Shown one piece after another: positions 51,773-60,483 of a stretch of 64,000 bases of DNA; position 1 is the stretch's first letter, and each line of letters starts with the position of its first letter. The notes beneath the pieces are model-generated. The model made no database searches, was not told the origin of the DNA, and saw only the letters and a list, made by a program, of their open reading frames with translations. Source of the DNA: Butyrivibrio sp. AE3009 (GTDB lineage Bacteria > Bacillota > Clostridia > Lachnospirales > Lachnospiraceae); assembly GCF_000420845.1 (NCBI RefSeq), contig NZ_ATVS01000016.1, positions 1-64,000 on the forward strand, written 5' to 3'. Made by a program: the position numbers and the translations under genes.

Positions 51773-53065
51773 TCACGCTCTTGCCTCGTTTATATCTCTG
51801 TAGATCTCAAGAAGTCTGTCGTAGTTCCTGTCGGGACTGTGGGTTTCGCGGGCATGCTTCCTCGCATTGTCTCCGTAGACCGCAGCCAGCATGGGATCGT
51901 CCCATATCTGCAAAATGCATCTCTTAAGGTCCTCAGGATCAGCCTTCTCAAACAAAAGGCCGTCCTTGCCATCCTCAACCATTGACGGAATGCCTCCGAC
52001 CCTTGATGCCACAACAGGAGTTCCAAGAAGCATCGCTTCTCCCAGGGAATTGGGCGAGTTCTCTACGACAGAGGCACACACAAATACGCCTGCTGTAAGG
52101 AGTCTGTCCTTCATCTCCTCTTCGCTGAGCATTCCCAGCATTGTTATATTCTTCTTAAGGTGAAGAGTCCTGATAAGCCCCTTAATATACTTGCCATATG
52201 CAGCGGCCCTGAGAAAATAAGGGTATTTGCTCTGGCCCTTGCCGATTATATTGTTGCCGGCAACATATAAATGAGCATCCGGGTACTTCTCCAATATTCC
52301 GGGCATAGCCTGAAGGACAAAATGAAATCCCTTGAGCGGGTAATCTCCCTGGGATAAAAATATCGAGTGTTCTTCTATATCCTTTTCCCTTCTTGTGGCT
52401 GTATAGAAGGAAGGACGCATCGTCTCGTTAAGGTGATAATACCTGGCCTCAGGATTGATCTCATAGGTCCTTGCCCTGTCAAAATCAGTTCTTCCTGTGA
52501 TATTGCCGGTGAGCCTTATGCACTCGGCCTCATGTTCGGCTCTTGCTCTGTATTTCTCCTGCTGTTTGATAAGACTGTCCTGTTTGATCCTGTCTCTGAA
52601 GGTTGCGGACTGCTGCACCTTCTCAGGAATACCGGCCATATATTCCTCTGCGATAACACCGCAGACACCCTGGATTCCAAGCAGAACCCTGGAAGGATTG
52701 CCAAAGCACCTTAGCATCGCCAGGCTGTGGGGAAACTCCGTTCCGAAGATGTGCACCACATCAGGCTTAAAATCATCAAGAATGTTATGAAAACGGTTCT
52801 CCACCTTGCCGTCATAACTTTCCGGGTGGCTTAGATCCTCCACGAAGCCGTAGTAGGTAATGCCATCAATGACCTCACTGGAAGAAGCGATATCACCCTC
52901 CGCCGGAAAGGCTATGGCAAGTTCTATCTCGTTGTCACCCAATATATGACTGTTCTTTATTCTCTCAAGGCATCCCGTCAGCCACCCCTCCCGGACCGAA
53001 AAGTCAAGTCCGTGGGCCTTGGCATAAGCCGGAAGCATTATGTTGCAAAGCCATAGTATTCTCAA
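51773..53065 (-). CDS. Glycosyltransferase family 4
   Basis: A 430-residue GT-B transferase. It starts RILWLCNIMLPAYAKAHGLD and has DVVHIFGTEFPHSLAMLRCF, FLSQGDYPLKGFHFVLQAMP and SVVENSPNSLGEAMLLGTPV, with the paired glutamates of the GT4 donor site. The start is a TTG at 53065 with AGGAG nine bases before; no suitable ATG is near. It is closely packed with the genes on both sides (gaps of 1 and 3 bases). Donor unknown. Confidence 0.9.
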   Translation of the reverse strand: MRILWLCNIMLPAYAKAHGLDFSVREGWLTGCLERIKNSHILGDNEIELAIAFPAEGDIASSSEVIDGITYYGFVEDLSHPESYDGKVENRFHNILDDFKPDVVHIFGTEFPHSLAMLRCFGNPSRVLLGIQGVCGVIAEEYMAGIPEKVQQSATFRDRIKQDSLIKQQEKYRARAEHEAECIRLTGNITGRTDFDRARTYEINPEARYYHLNETMRPSFYTATRREKDIEEHSIFLSQGDYPLKGFHFVLQAMPGILEKYPDAHLYVAGNNIIGKGQSKYPYFLRAAAYGKYIKGLIRTLHLKKNITMLGMLSEEEMKDRLLTAGVFVCASVVENSPNSLGEAMLLGTPVVASRVGGIPSMVEDGKDGLLFEKADPEDLKRCILQIWDDPMLAAVYGDNARKHARETHSPDRNYDRLLEIYRDINEARA

Positions 53066-53068
53066 TTC

Positions 53069-53962
53069 TTACTTCTCCTTTTTGGCATTTCTTACCTTGT
53101 AAGCTGCGTTCTTAACTGCGTTATAGGCACCTGCAGTGGTTTTGTTGGAAGCTAAAAAGGTTCTCACTTTCGAAAGAGTAACAATTCTCAAGAAGTCATA
53201 TTTCCTTATCTTGGACTTGGGAAGGTACATACCGATGATAACCTTCCTCTCCTCCTCAGATATCTTCCTGTTAACATCAGAGAAGCCGCCTCCCTCATAA
53301 TTGGCAATTATCATGGGGATGTATACTGTCTCAGCCTTCTCTTTGTATATGCAACGAAGGAACTGCTCGTAGTCAGCCCTAACCTTGTATTTAAGGTCAA
53401 AAAGGTTCCTTCTCATAAGTCTCTCATCGTAGAAGCAGGCCTGGTGCGAAGGAAGGTTCCTGTAGCAGGCATAGTCATCGATCTTGGGATTGGAGGGTAC
53501 TCTCTGGAGCGTTGTGACCTCAAAAATATCTCCGTAAAAGATTGAAGAAAGTGTGGTTCCCGAGGACTCCTGTCTGCTTACTATGGCGTCATGGACATTT
53601 TTAAGCACGTCCCTGTCCCTGAAGGTATCTCCGCAGTTTAGGAAGAATACGTAGGAGGGTGTATCGCCGGCTTTGATATCATCTGTTATTTCTGATAAGT
53701 AGGACACAGCTATGTTCATGGCGTGATAGATACCGTTATCACAGCTCTCTATAAGGGTTATCTTGCTGCTACCCTTACTGTCTTTTCCCGCCACGCTGTA
53801 CTTACCCTTGAGCTTCTCAATGGAACCGTCGGTACTAAGTCCGTCCTTAACCAGAATGCGATAGTCATCAAAGCTCTGTGTGACAATGCTGTCAATTGTC
53901 TCCGTCAGCTTGTCTCCCGAATTGTATGTAACTGTTATTATTGTAAAAAATGGTCTCTTCAT
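53069..53962 (-). CDS. Glycosyltransferase family 2 (WcaE/PglI-like)
   Basis: A 297-residue GT-A enzyme. It begins PFFTIITVTYNSGDKLTETI and has ILVKDGLSTDGSIEKLKGKY and ESCDNGIYHAMNIAV. That D-x-G-I-Y-D/H-A-M-N motif is characteristic of the WcaE/PglI-type subgroup, followed by FFLNCGDTF as the metal site. It may add a terminal or branch glucose-like sugar. The closest neighbours are a GT4 (3 bases downstream) and the EpsG-like polymerase gene (15 bases upstream). Confidence 0.87.
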   Translation of the reverse strand: MKRPFFTIITVTYNSGDKLTETIDSIVTQSFDDYRILVKDGLSTDGSIEKLKGKYSVAGKDSKGSSKITLIESCDNGIYHAMNIAVSYLSEITDDIKAGDTPSYVFFLNCGDTFRDRDVLKNVHDAIVSRQESSGTTLSSIFYGDIFEVTTLQRVPSNPKIDDYACYRNLPSHQACFYDERLMRRNLFDLKYKVRADYEQFLRCIYKEKAETVYIPMIIANYEGGGFSDVNRKISEEERKVIIGMYLPKSKIRKYDFLRIVTLSKVRTFLASNKTTAGAYNAVKNAAYKVRNAKKEK

Positions 53963-53977
53963 AGCTTGAACCTGTTA

Positions 53978-55105
53978 TCAATAACCCCTTTCCGAAAGAG
54001 TCATGGGCATCTCATGAAACAAAAACGTCTGATATGGTAAAATTCTCACTCCGTCATTGGCCGCCCCGCGCATATACATCGCAAAGTACAGCAGGCAGGC
54101 GACAATCCCGGCCAATATTATGAACTGCCTCTTCTTATCATCCTTAACCTTGAAGATAAGAGCCGGAACAAACAGAATATGTGTCACTGTCAGGTAATAG
54201 CCTATCCTTGAGATGATCGGAAGGAAGGACCCGAACAGATACAGGGCAAGGGCCATGTTGTTGCACCAGAAATAGAAACTGTAGGTCCTGTTGCCTTTGA
54301 TACAGTCCCTGTACATATACAGAGAAAACAGCAAAATTGCTGTGCACCTGACGATATTCACAATGCTGGTTCCGCCTGTAAGATACTCCGTATCCTTGTA
54401 GGACGGGTACAAAAATACAACAATCTTAAGATACAGATCCTGCAAAAACAGGCAGGATAAACAAAAGGCTCCTCCCAGAAGCATCATCCATTTCTTCCAG
54501 GGAAGAGAAGCCAGAAAGTACAGAGGAAGCACCACCAGAATGGACTTGTGGAACAGGGCTCCCAGCAGTATCAGCAATATGAATCCGGGCCAGTCACCCT
54601 TAAGCACAAACTTAACCGAATAGAGTGCTATACCAAGAGCCAGATAATATCTGACCGTGCTGATTGACTGGAAATAGTACCCCAGCAGCATAAACATCAT
54701 GAAACTGTAAGTAAAATGCTCACTCTGCTGCCACAGTGCCTTCATAAAGAAGAAAATGGTAAAGAAGGCAAACACCGCAAACACCAGAATATAGTTCTCA
54801 AAGCCGCAAAGGTAATAAATAACATATGTTACAGCATTGAATCCCGCCTCTGTCGGTACATAGGCATGGCTGAACACCAGATGCATGAACTCCACGTACT
54901 TGGCGTAGTCATTGCCAACATTGAGCCTAAGGGCTGAAACAGCAAAAAGAGCAGTAAAGATCATGAGGATAGCGATCATATTCACTGCGTCCTGTCTCGT
55001 CATCCCCTGATATACTGCAAGTAGTCTACCGTTATTAACTTGTTTTTTCCGCACCGGCAGTGCCAGCGTCAGCACCAGGAGCGTAAGAATAAGATAAACA
55101 GCCAA
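53978..55105 (-). CDS. EpsG-family membrane protein, probable polysaccharide polymerase
   Basis: A 375-residue polytopic protein with about ten spans. After the second span it has SALRLNVGNDYAKYVEFMHL, the R-x4-G-x-D-Y signature of EpsG-like Wzy polymerases, followed by TEAGFNAVTYVIYYLCGFEN. It should link repeat units on the outer face of the membrane. The start is a TTG at 55105 after GAAGGTG. It is close to the chain-length regulator at 55927-57033, as expected for a Wzx/Wzy-type system. The window has a second polymerase-like protein at 24754-27417. Confidence 0.88.
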   Translation of the reverse strand: MAVYLILTLLVLTLALPVRKKQVNNGRLLAVYQGMTRQDAVNMIAILMIFTALFAVSALRLNVGNDYAKYVEFMHLVFSHAYVPTEAGFNAVTYVIYYLCGFENYILVFAVFAFFTIFFFMKALWQQSEHFTYSFMMFMLLGYYFQSISTVRYYLALGIALYSVKFVLKGDWPGFILLILLGALFHKSILVVLPLYFLASLPWKKWMMLLGGAFCLSCLFLQDLYLKIVVFLYPSYKDTEYLTGGTSIVNIVRCTAILLFSLYMYRDCIKGNRTYSFYFWCNNMALALYLFGSFLPIISRIGYYLTVTHILFVPALIFKVKDDKKRQFIILAGIVACLLYFAMYMRGAANDGVRILPYQTFLFHEMPMTLSERGY

Positions 55106-55106
55106 T

Positions 55107-55916
55107 TTACACCTTCTTCAGGGTCCTGCCGTGACGAACTCCCTTTCTAAGGAGCCTGAAGCATTTAAGAAACCCTTTTTCCCTGCACATCTCATCTCTG
55201 TTCTTGAACAAAAATCTGAATCCCCAGAGGTAAGCGCTCTTTCCGTATAGGAAGTGATACAGCACTCCTCTGTCGTAGAAAAACTTGTCCGTATATCCTT
55301 CAAACCAGGTAGAAGTCCCGGTTGCCAGCTCATGTCCTATATCCACAGGCGTCCTGTAGATATTAAGCCCCGCTTTTAACAGATCGTGTAAAAAGAGGCT
55401 GTCTTCGCCGTTCATATAAGGCGCTCCCCCTCCGAACAGCAGGGAGTACTTCACACCGCTGTCCACTATCTTCTGCCTTCTGGCGCAGATGGCGTAGGCG
55501 GGATATCTTCCGTAGTTGTACCAGGACACCTTCTTGAAGTCCTCGTTGTGATAGGTCTCCCTCCCGGGCTGCTGCTGTACGTTAAAAAGAAGTACGTCAG
55601 CCTCGGGATGAGCATCGAACTCCTCCAGGACCCTGTTCACATAGCCTGCATCATAGACGATGTCATCATCGCCAAACTGTATTATCTCTGCTGTAGCATT
55701 CTCAAGGGCTGTATTGCGGGATAGACCAACACCCTTGTCATGCATGGTGATTGTCTTAATAACAAACGAATCCAGTATAAAAGTATCCTTCTCAGTCTTA
55801 CCTCTCGTTCCCGGCTTCTGATTGACTATTACCGCGTCGGAATGTATATGAAGTTTGTCAGCAAGGTCGCCGGGATCCTTGTTAACTGACGAAATCAGTA
55901 TCTCTAATCTGCTCAT
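55107..55916 (-). CDS. Glycosyltransferase family 2-like protein
   Basis: A 269-residue protein with a GT-A fold signature. It starts RLEILISSVNKDPGDLADKL and has HDKGVGLSRNTALENATAEI followed by IQFGDDDIVYDAGYV, where the Asp-Asp-Asp triplet is the probable metal site. It lacks the usual VPVYN opening, so it belongs to a diverged GT2 subgroup. The gene is one base from the polymerase gene. Donor unknown. Confidence 0.8.
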   Translation of the reverse strand: MSRLEILISSVNKDPGDLADKLHIHSDAVIVNQKPGTRGKTEKDTFILDSFVIKTITMHDKGVGLSRNTALENATAEIIQFGDDDIVYDAGYVNRVLEEFDAHPEADVLLFNVQQQPGRETYHNEDFKKVSWYNYGRYPAYAICARRQKIVDSGVKYSLLFGGGAPYMNGEDSLFLHDLLKAGLNIYRTPVDIGHELATGTSTWFEGYTDKFFYDRGVLYHFLYGKSAYLWGFRFLFKNRDEMCREKGFLKCFRLLRKGVRHGRTLKKV

Positions 55917-55926
55917 AAACGCACGC

Positions 55927-57033
55927 CTATTTGATCCTGTAGTATTTTTTCATAAAGCTGCGGTCTGCCCTTGTAAGCAGTACTCCCACTATTCTGCAGC
56001 CGTGCTTACGAAGCTGACTGGTGGTGCGATCCGCCATGCTCTTACACTTTTTCCCATAGGGAACAGCCATGATAACGCCGCCGGAAGTTGCAATCTTGCG
56101 ATAATTATCCAGTACTTTTCCGGGGGTGCTGATGGCTGTCATATCGCTGATGGCCTCAGGGCACTTATTTCCAAGGGCCTTCTTAAGGCTCTCCAGGTCT
56201 TCCTCCGAATGTTTCTCATTCCTGACGCTGTCCACTGAGACGAAGAGCAGGCCTGAGGCGCCCTCTGTATATTTTTTGCAGGTGGCTATAAGATCGTTTT
56301 TGAATATCTCATCTGCGGTGGTGTTCCTGTCTTCGCCCTTAAACAGTACTCCCAGAACAGGCAGATCGTATCTGGACTCACATTCCTCGGGAACATAGAC
56401 CGCATCGTCAATTGCATCAATCAGCATAAGAGCCATAACTGAGCCCACAAGTCCCACAATCAGTCCGAACACTGCTGCCACAGCGCTTCTGTCGGTGTAG
56501 GTAACAAGCGTGGCCTCTTCGCTGTTAAGAAGTTTGATGGAGTCAAAGGCATCATTGGTCTCGCCATAGGACTTAAGTGCCTTGATGGCGGCATCTGTCA
56601 CTGCCTGGGCTCTGTCTCTGTCATTGTCCTTGACGGTAAGAAGAAGGACTCTGACATCGGAAGGAATCTCTGCGGTGATATCGCTAACCACCTGGCTTCC
56701 TGTCATATCACCATAGCCCGCAGCCTCAAGCCCCTTCATGATCACATCAAGGACTTCATCGGTGGACATAAGGGAATTCCAGGTGTAGGCGTTATAAGAA
56801 TCCACCTGGCTCTTGGCATTCTCGTCATAGGCGAACTTAATATAGAACTGGCTGGTTGTCTGATAGCTCCTGGCAGGTCCGAAGGTCACCGTCACAAGTG
56901 TATATACCCCAAGGAACAAAAGAGCACATATTATTCCGGTGAGCGGAACAAGCCACAGCTTTTTAAGAAGCCTTAAATAAAAGCTTCGAAGGTTTAGTTT
57001 TTCGTTCATATATCCCTTATCTGCTCTTTCCAT
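55927..57033 (-). CDS. Wzz/CpsC-like chain-length protein with degenerate kinase-like C-terminus
   Basis: A 368-residue protein. Two spans (residues about 27-48 and 185-207) flank an extracytoplasmic domain, as in Wzz/CpsC/YveK chain-length regulators. The C-terminal 110 residues or so, LLFVSVDSVRNEK to RIVGVLLTRADRSFMKKYY, resemble the second half of a CpsD/CapB bacterial tyrosine kinase. There is no Walker A P-loop, the Asp-Thr-Pro-Pro block is changed to MTAISTPGKV, and only a short Tyr pair remains at the end. It is therefore probably a pseudokinase, not an active one. No separate kinase or phosphatase gene is in the window. The ATG at 57033 has AGGGAAG; a second ATG at 57009 is possible. 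Confidence 0.82.
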   Translation of the reverse strand: MERADKGYMNEKLNLRSFYLRLLKKLWLVPLTGIICALLFLGVYTLVTVTFGPARSYQTTSQFYIKFAYDENAKSQVDSYNAYTWNSLMSTDEVLDVIMKGLEAAGYGDMTGSQVVSDITAEIPSDVRVLLLTVKDNDRDRAQAVTDAAIKALKSYGETNDAFDSIKLLNSEEATLVTYTDRSAVAAVFGLIVGLVGSVMALMLIDAIDDAVYVPEECESRYDLPVLGVLFKGEDRNTTADEIFKNDLIATCKKYTEGASGLLFVSVDSVRNEKHSEEDLESLKKALGNKCPEAISDMTAISTPGKVLDNYRKIATSGGVIMAVPYGKKCKSMADRTTSQLRKHGCRIVGVLLTRADRSFMKKYYRIK

Positions 57034-57074
57034 ACTCTTCCCTCTTAAGTGCCCCTCACTTTTATTATTTTCCG

Positions 57075-58475
57075 TTACTTCTGTGCCGTCGTCTGATTCT
57101 CATCTACGCCCTCTGTACTGTCGGGAGTAAACAGAATCTTCAGCGTCAGCAGCATCAGCTTGATATCAAGCCATACTGAGTAATTCTCAATATAAGTAAG
57201 ATCGAGTTTAAGCTTGTCATAGGGTGTTGTATTGTACTTGCCATAAACCTGCGCATATCCCGCAAGTCCTGCCTTCACCTTCATTCTGAAGGCAAACTCA
57301 GGCATCTCCTCGAGGTACTGCTTGATGATCTCAGGTCTCTCGGGTCTTGGTCCGATGAAGGCCATATCACCGACAAGAATGTTAAAGAGCTGAGGAAGCT
57401 CGTCAATTCTGCAGGAACGGATAACCTTGCCAATAGGAGTTATTCTGTCATCGTTCTTCTTGGCAAGTCTTGCGACGCCGTCCTTCTCCGCATCAACCCT
57501 CATGCTCCTGAACTTCATGATCTTAAATTCCTTCTGATCCTTGGTACAGCGAACCTGCTTGTACAGCACAGGGCCTCCGTCGTAGAGCTTGATGATAATA
57601 GCTGTCACCAGCATTATGGGCGATGTGAGAATGATCAGAACAAGAGAAAGTACGATGTCTATAAGTCTCTTGATAGCTCTCTTCTCAATCTTGATGGAAT
57701 ATTCTCTAAGGAGTAGTACCGGTGTATCAAAAAGGTGAAGCTGCGTTGATCCCTTAAGAAGAACATCTGTTATCTTAGGCATCACGTAGATACGGATATT
57801 TCTGCCGTAGCAGTATTTTACCAGGCCGTTTCTGAACTGGCTTGGCACATCCCAGATGATGACACCGTCGTAGTTACCGAGGCACTCCTTGTAGACTGCA
57901 TCGATACCCTCGCTGATATTCATGTATTTGGCAATGTGATATTTGTCTTTTCTTGAATTGAACTTGCGGATAATGTCATCCACGGAATACACTCCGCTCA
58001 CAAGAAGGAGCTCCCTGGGCGGGAAAATCGCCATGTAGAGGAAGTTCGTAGCATAGGACCAGATAAAGGATATCACCAGCTGGATCACAAATATCTCTAT
58101 CATTGGAATAACCGGCACCAGCCAGTTCCTAAGAAGTGCGATCTGGAAATAAGAAATAAAGTTAACCATGAAAAGGGCAAAAATCGTGGAGAAGAATACA
58201 TCCATCGGCTTGAGATAGCCTATTTTCAGCCCTCCGTAGGTATTTGAAAAGAACAAAAGCAAAATGAAATAAATTGCAAGTATAAGGAGGTGGCCTCTGA
58301 AGTAGAGTTTAAGACCCGAACCCAGATTGTAGCCGTCAACGCTGATACGTGTTGCGGATACTATAGGATAATATGTATTGAACCAAAACCAGGCATAGAC
58401 AGCTGTCTCCATGCCAAGTCCAACAAAACCCAATATGAGTACCAGGATTCTCTTAACAGACTCCATGTGTTTCAT
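57075..58475 (-). CDS. Polytopic undecaprenyl-phosphate sugar phosphotransferase (WbaP/EpsE-like)
   Basis: A 466-residue initiating transferase. Four or five N-terminal spans (residues about 10-150) and a soluble middle domain precede the catalytic sugar-transferase domain. That domain has KIMKFRSMRVDAEKDGVARL, the Asp-Glu dyad in SCRIDELPQLFNILVGDMAF, GPRPERPEI and KAGLAGYAQVYGKYNTTPYD. The size and topology match WbaP/CpsE rather than the small PglC type at 19231-19878. It should load hexose-1-phosphate (often galactose or glucose) onto undecaprenyl phosphate. RBS AAAGGGG. Two different initiating enzymes imply two lipid-linked chains. Confidence 0.93.
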   Translation of the reverse strand: MKHMESVKRILVLILGFVGLGMETAVYAWFWFNTYYPIVSATRISVDGYNLGSGLKLYFRGHLLILAIYFILLLFFSNTYGGLKIGYLKPMDVFFSTIFALFMVNFISYFQIALLRNWLVPVIPMIEIFVIQLVISFIWSYATNFLYMAIFPPRELLLVSGVYSVDDIIRKFNSRKDKYHIAKYMNISEGIDAVYKECLGNYDGVIIWDVPSQFRNGLVKYCYGRNIRIYVMPKITDVLLKGSTQLHLFDTPVLLLREYSIKIEKRAIKRLIDIVLSLVLIILTSPIMLVTAIIIKLYDGGPVLYKQVRCTKDQKEFKIMKFRSMRVDAEKDGVARLAKKNDDRITPIGKVIRSCRIDELPQLFNILVGDMAFIGPRPERPEIIKQYLEEMPEFAFRMKVKAGLAGYAQVYGKYNTTPYDKLKLDLTYIENYSVWLDIKLMLLTLKILFTPDSTEGVDENQTTAQK

Positions 58476-58494
58476 ATATAAATCCCCTTTATGG

Positions 58495-59241
58495 TCAAAT
58501 TCTTCGAAGGGTTGCTCTCACAGCCCATCCCCCAAAGTAAAACATAGCTTCAGGAACCGATAGATCGGCAATATTCCTGTATAAAAACCAGATTCTCTGA
58601 ATCGCCACAAGCTTGTTTGAAGACAGTGACTTCTTAGGCCTTCTGTAGATGGCCAGATTCTCGTCAAGTCCGTAGGCTACAAAGCCGCTCTTTAAGATCC
58701 TCCACCAGGTGGCTGTATCCTCACTGGGAACCTGTGACATGTGAATCATTTCAATATCGATTTTTTCCGTATCAAACATTACGGTGGTGGTAAAGATAAC
58801 GGTTCTGGAGAGGGCCTTTCTGTAGGTCAGCTTGGCCGGTGCATGGACAATCTTGCCAGTAGGTTTCGCATCCTCATCTCCGAATTCGTAGGAGTGAAAA
58901 GAGAATGCGGCTCCCGTCTTCTCCATGAAGGCCACCTGCTTCTTAAGCTTCTCCGGTTTCCAGATGTCATCCGCATCCAGGAAGGCTATATATCTTCCGG
59001 AGGATGCTCCGATTCCGGTGTTGCGGGCTTCTGCAGGCCCTGCGTTAACTTTTTTCCTGATAAGTTTGATTCTTTTCCCCTGCGCCCCTATAAGCTTCTC
59101 GATGAGATCAGCGCTGCCGTCGGTGGAAGCATCGTCCACCAGGATAAGTTCCCAGTCCTTGTAGGTCTGGGCGCTGACCATCCTTATGGTATCTGCGATG
59201 TAGCTCGAAGCATTATAGACCGGTACAACAATGCTTACCAT
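58495..59241 (-). CDS. Glycosyltransferase family 2
   Basis: A 248-residue GT-A enzyme, about the minimum size for GT2. It starts SIVVPVYNASSYIADTIRMV and has LILVDDASTDGSADLIEKLI, NAGPAEARNTGIGASSGRYI and FLDADDIWKPEKLKKQ with the metal site. Its ATG overlaps the upstream gene's stop by one base (TAATG at 59241). It is translationally coupled to the GtrB-like gene. Donor unknown. Confidence 0.9.
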   Translation of the reverse strand: MVSIVVPVYNASSYIADTIRMVSAQTYKDWELILVDDASTDGSADLIEKLIGAQGKRIKLIRKKVNAGPAEARNTGIGASSGRYIAFLDADDIWKPEKLKKQVAFMEKTGAAFSFHSYEFGDEDAKPTGKIVHAPAKLTYRKALSRTVIFTTTVMFDTEKIDIEMIHMSQVPSEDTATWWRILKSGFVAYGLDENLAIYRRPKKSLSSNKLVAIQRIWFLYRNIADLSVPEAMFYFGGWAVRATLRRI

Positions 59242-60179
59242 TACAACTCCTCTTTAACGATGTACATGGGACGTTTCTTGACCTCAAGATAGGTCTTGGA
59301 GAGGTACTGTCCCAGGATTCCCAGACAAAACAGCTGAACGCCGCTCACCAGGGAGATTATGCATATTGTCGAAGCCCAGCCAACGGTGTTGTTGGGATCA
59401 CCGAATGCGAGCTGTCTCACAACGATGAATATGATGAAAAGAAATGCTATAAGGCAGAACAGCACTCCGAAGATGGAGGCCATTGCCAGCGGAACGGTCG
59501 AGAAGGCAACAATTCCGTCAAGGGCGTAGATAAAGAGCTTCCAGAAGGACCATTTGCTCTCACCCTTCTGTCTCTCTACGTTCTCAAACTCAAGCCACTT
59601 GTTCTTGAAGCCTACCCAGCCAAAGATGCCCTTGGAAAAGCGGTTGTACTCCTCCATTGAAAGGATGGCATCAACGAACTGCCTTGTCATAAGTCTGTAG
59701 TCTCTTGCTCCGTCAACGATCTCTGTGTTGGACATCCTGTTGATGAGTCTGTAGAACATTCTTGCAAAGAAGGATCTGATGGGAGGCTCGCCCTTACGGG
59801 TTACACGTCTTGTGGCCACGCTGTCATAGCCTTCCTCTGCGATTGCCTTGTACATATCGGGAAGAAGTGCCGGTGGATCCTGAAGGTCGCAGTCCATGAT
59901 GACCACGTAGTCTCCCTTGGATTTCTGAAGACCTGCATACATGCCGGCTTCCTTGCCAAAGTTCCTGGAGAAGTTGATAAGGTGCACCCTCTCATCCTTC
60001 TCATGGAGTTTCTTGACTTCCTCTACGGTGTTATCCTTGGAACCGTCGTTAACAAAAATCATCTCGATGTCCACATCGTGCTCATGAAAAAACTTCTCGT
60101 TCTTCATCAGCTCAACGTAGAAATCGGCTATGTTTTCCTGCTCGTTGTAGCAGGGAACTATCACGCTAAGTAACTTCAT
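59241..60179 (-). CDS. GT2 polyprenyl-phosphate glycosyltransferase (GtrB/DPM1-like), first gene of main operon
   Basis: A 312-residue enzyme. It begins LLSVIVPCYNEQENIADFY and has MIFVNDGSKDNTVEEVKKL, GDYVVIMDCDLQDPPALLPD, the RDYRLMTRQFVDAILSMEEY block and two C-terminal spans (residues about 220-285), all typical of GtrB/YkcC/DPM1-type enzymes. It makes polyprenyl-phosphate-sugar for extracytoplasmic GT-C enzymes. The ATG at 60179 is preceded by GGGAGAG; a TTG at 60197 is in frame. It is the first gene after the predicted promoter at 60250-60278. Confidence 0.92.
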   Translation of the reverse strand: MKLLSVIVPCYNEQENIADFYVELMKNEKFFHEHDVDIEMIFVNDGSKDNTVEEVKKLHEKDERVHLINFSRNFGKEAGMYAGLQKSKGDYVVIMDCDLQDPPALLPDMYKAIAEEGYDSVATRRVTRKGEPPIRSFFARMFYRLINRMSNTEIVDGARDYRLMTRQFVDAILSMEEYNRFSKGIFGWVGFKNKWLEFENVERQKGESKWSFWKLFIYALDGIVAFSTVPLAMASIFGVLFCLIAFLFIIFIVVRQLAFGDPNNTVGWASTICIISLVSGVQLFCLGILGQYLSKTYLEVKKRPMYIVKEEL

Positions 60180-60208
60180 TGTATATCTCTCTCCCAAATA
60201 CTATATTT

Positions 60209-60225
60209 AAGGCATTTTATGCCTT
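60209..60225. repeat. Small hairpin in the operon leader
   Basis: AAGGCATTTTATGCCTT is a near-perfect short palindrome about 30 bases upstream of the first ATG and inside the predicted 5' leader of the main operon. It could influence translation or mRNA stability. No riboswitch-like structure is otherwise seen in the 64-base leader. Confidence 0.5.
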
Positions 60226-60249
60226 ATTTTAAATTTACACACTACCCCT

Positions 60250-60278
60250 ATTTTACACTTATCCGGCGGTTCTTTCAA
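60250..60278 (-). promoter_or_regulatory. Predicted sigma-A-type promoter of the main glycan operon
   Basis: On the minus strand TTGAAA (60273-60278) and TAAAAT (60250-60255) are separated by exactly 17 bases, a good match to the housekeeping consensus. Transcription would start near 60243 and leave a leader of about 64 bases before the ATG at 60179. It lies just downstream of the fcl terminator, so it would drive the run of genes from 59241 onward. Confidence 0.65.
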
Positions 60279-60324
60279 TGTGCATTAAATGAGCTATATT
60301 AGCCCCCAAAGTAGTCTGACATAT

Positions 60325-60413
60325 AATGAAATTCATCGTAGATGAATGAAAATCCGCTGCGCGGAATTTCATGCACGCAGTGCATTTCACTACAGCGCAG
60401 CTGTAATTTCATT
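60325..60413. repeat. Chain of four small hairpins with ATTTCA borders
   Basis: The stretch holds four consecutive short palindromes (GAAATTCATC..GATGAAT, AAATCCGC..GCGGAATTT, ATGCACGCAGTGCAT, ACTACAGCGCAGCTGTA-like), each bounded by GAAAT or ATTTC. It is a compact REP-like repeat cluster directly next to the fcl terminator. No gene is present. Confidence 0.75.
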
Positions 60414-60475
60414 AATCAAAAAAAGGAGAGAACATACATGCCGAAGCCAGGTATGTTTTCTCCGTTTTTTGATTA
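60413..60475. terminator. Strong bidirectional intrinsic terminator after fcl
   Basis: Arms 60413-60437 and 60451-60475 pair at 23 of 25 positions. The GC-containing core GGAGAGAACATAC is flanked by an A-run on one side and a T-run on the other, so it works as a terminator on either strand. It starts 8 bases after the fcl stop codon (60484) and separates the GDP-fucose genes from the main operon. Confidence 0.9.
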
Positions 60476-60483
60476 TTATCTCA

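Noticed and set aside
52501..52515. Partial match to the palindrome apex (GCCTTATGCACT) inside a GT4 gene
   Set aside because: It lies in coding sequence, lacks the full 15-mer and has no flanking inverted repeats.
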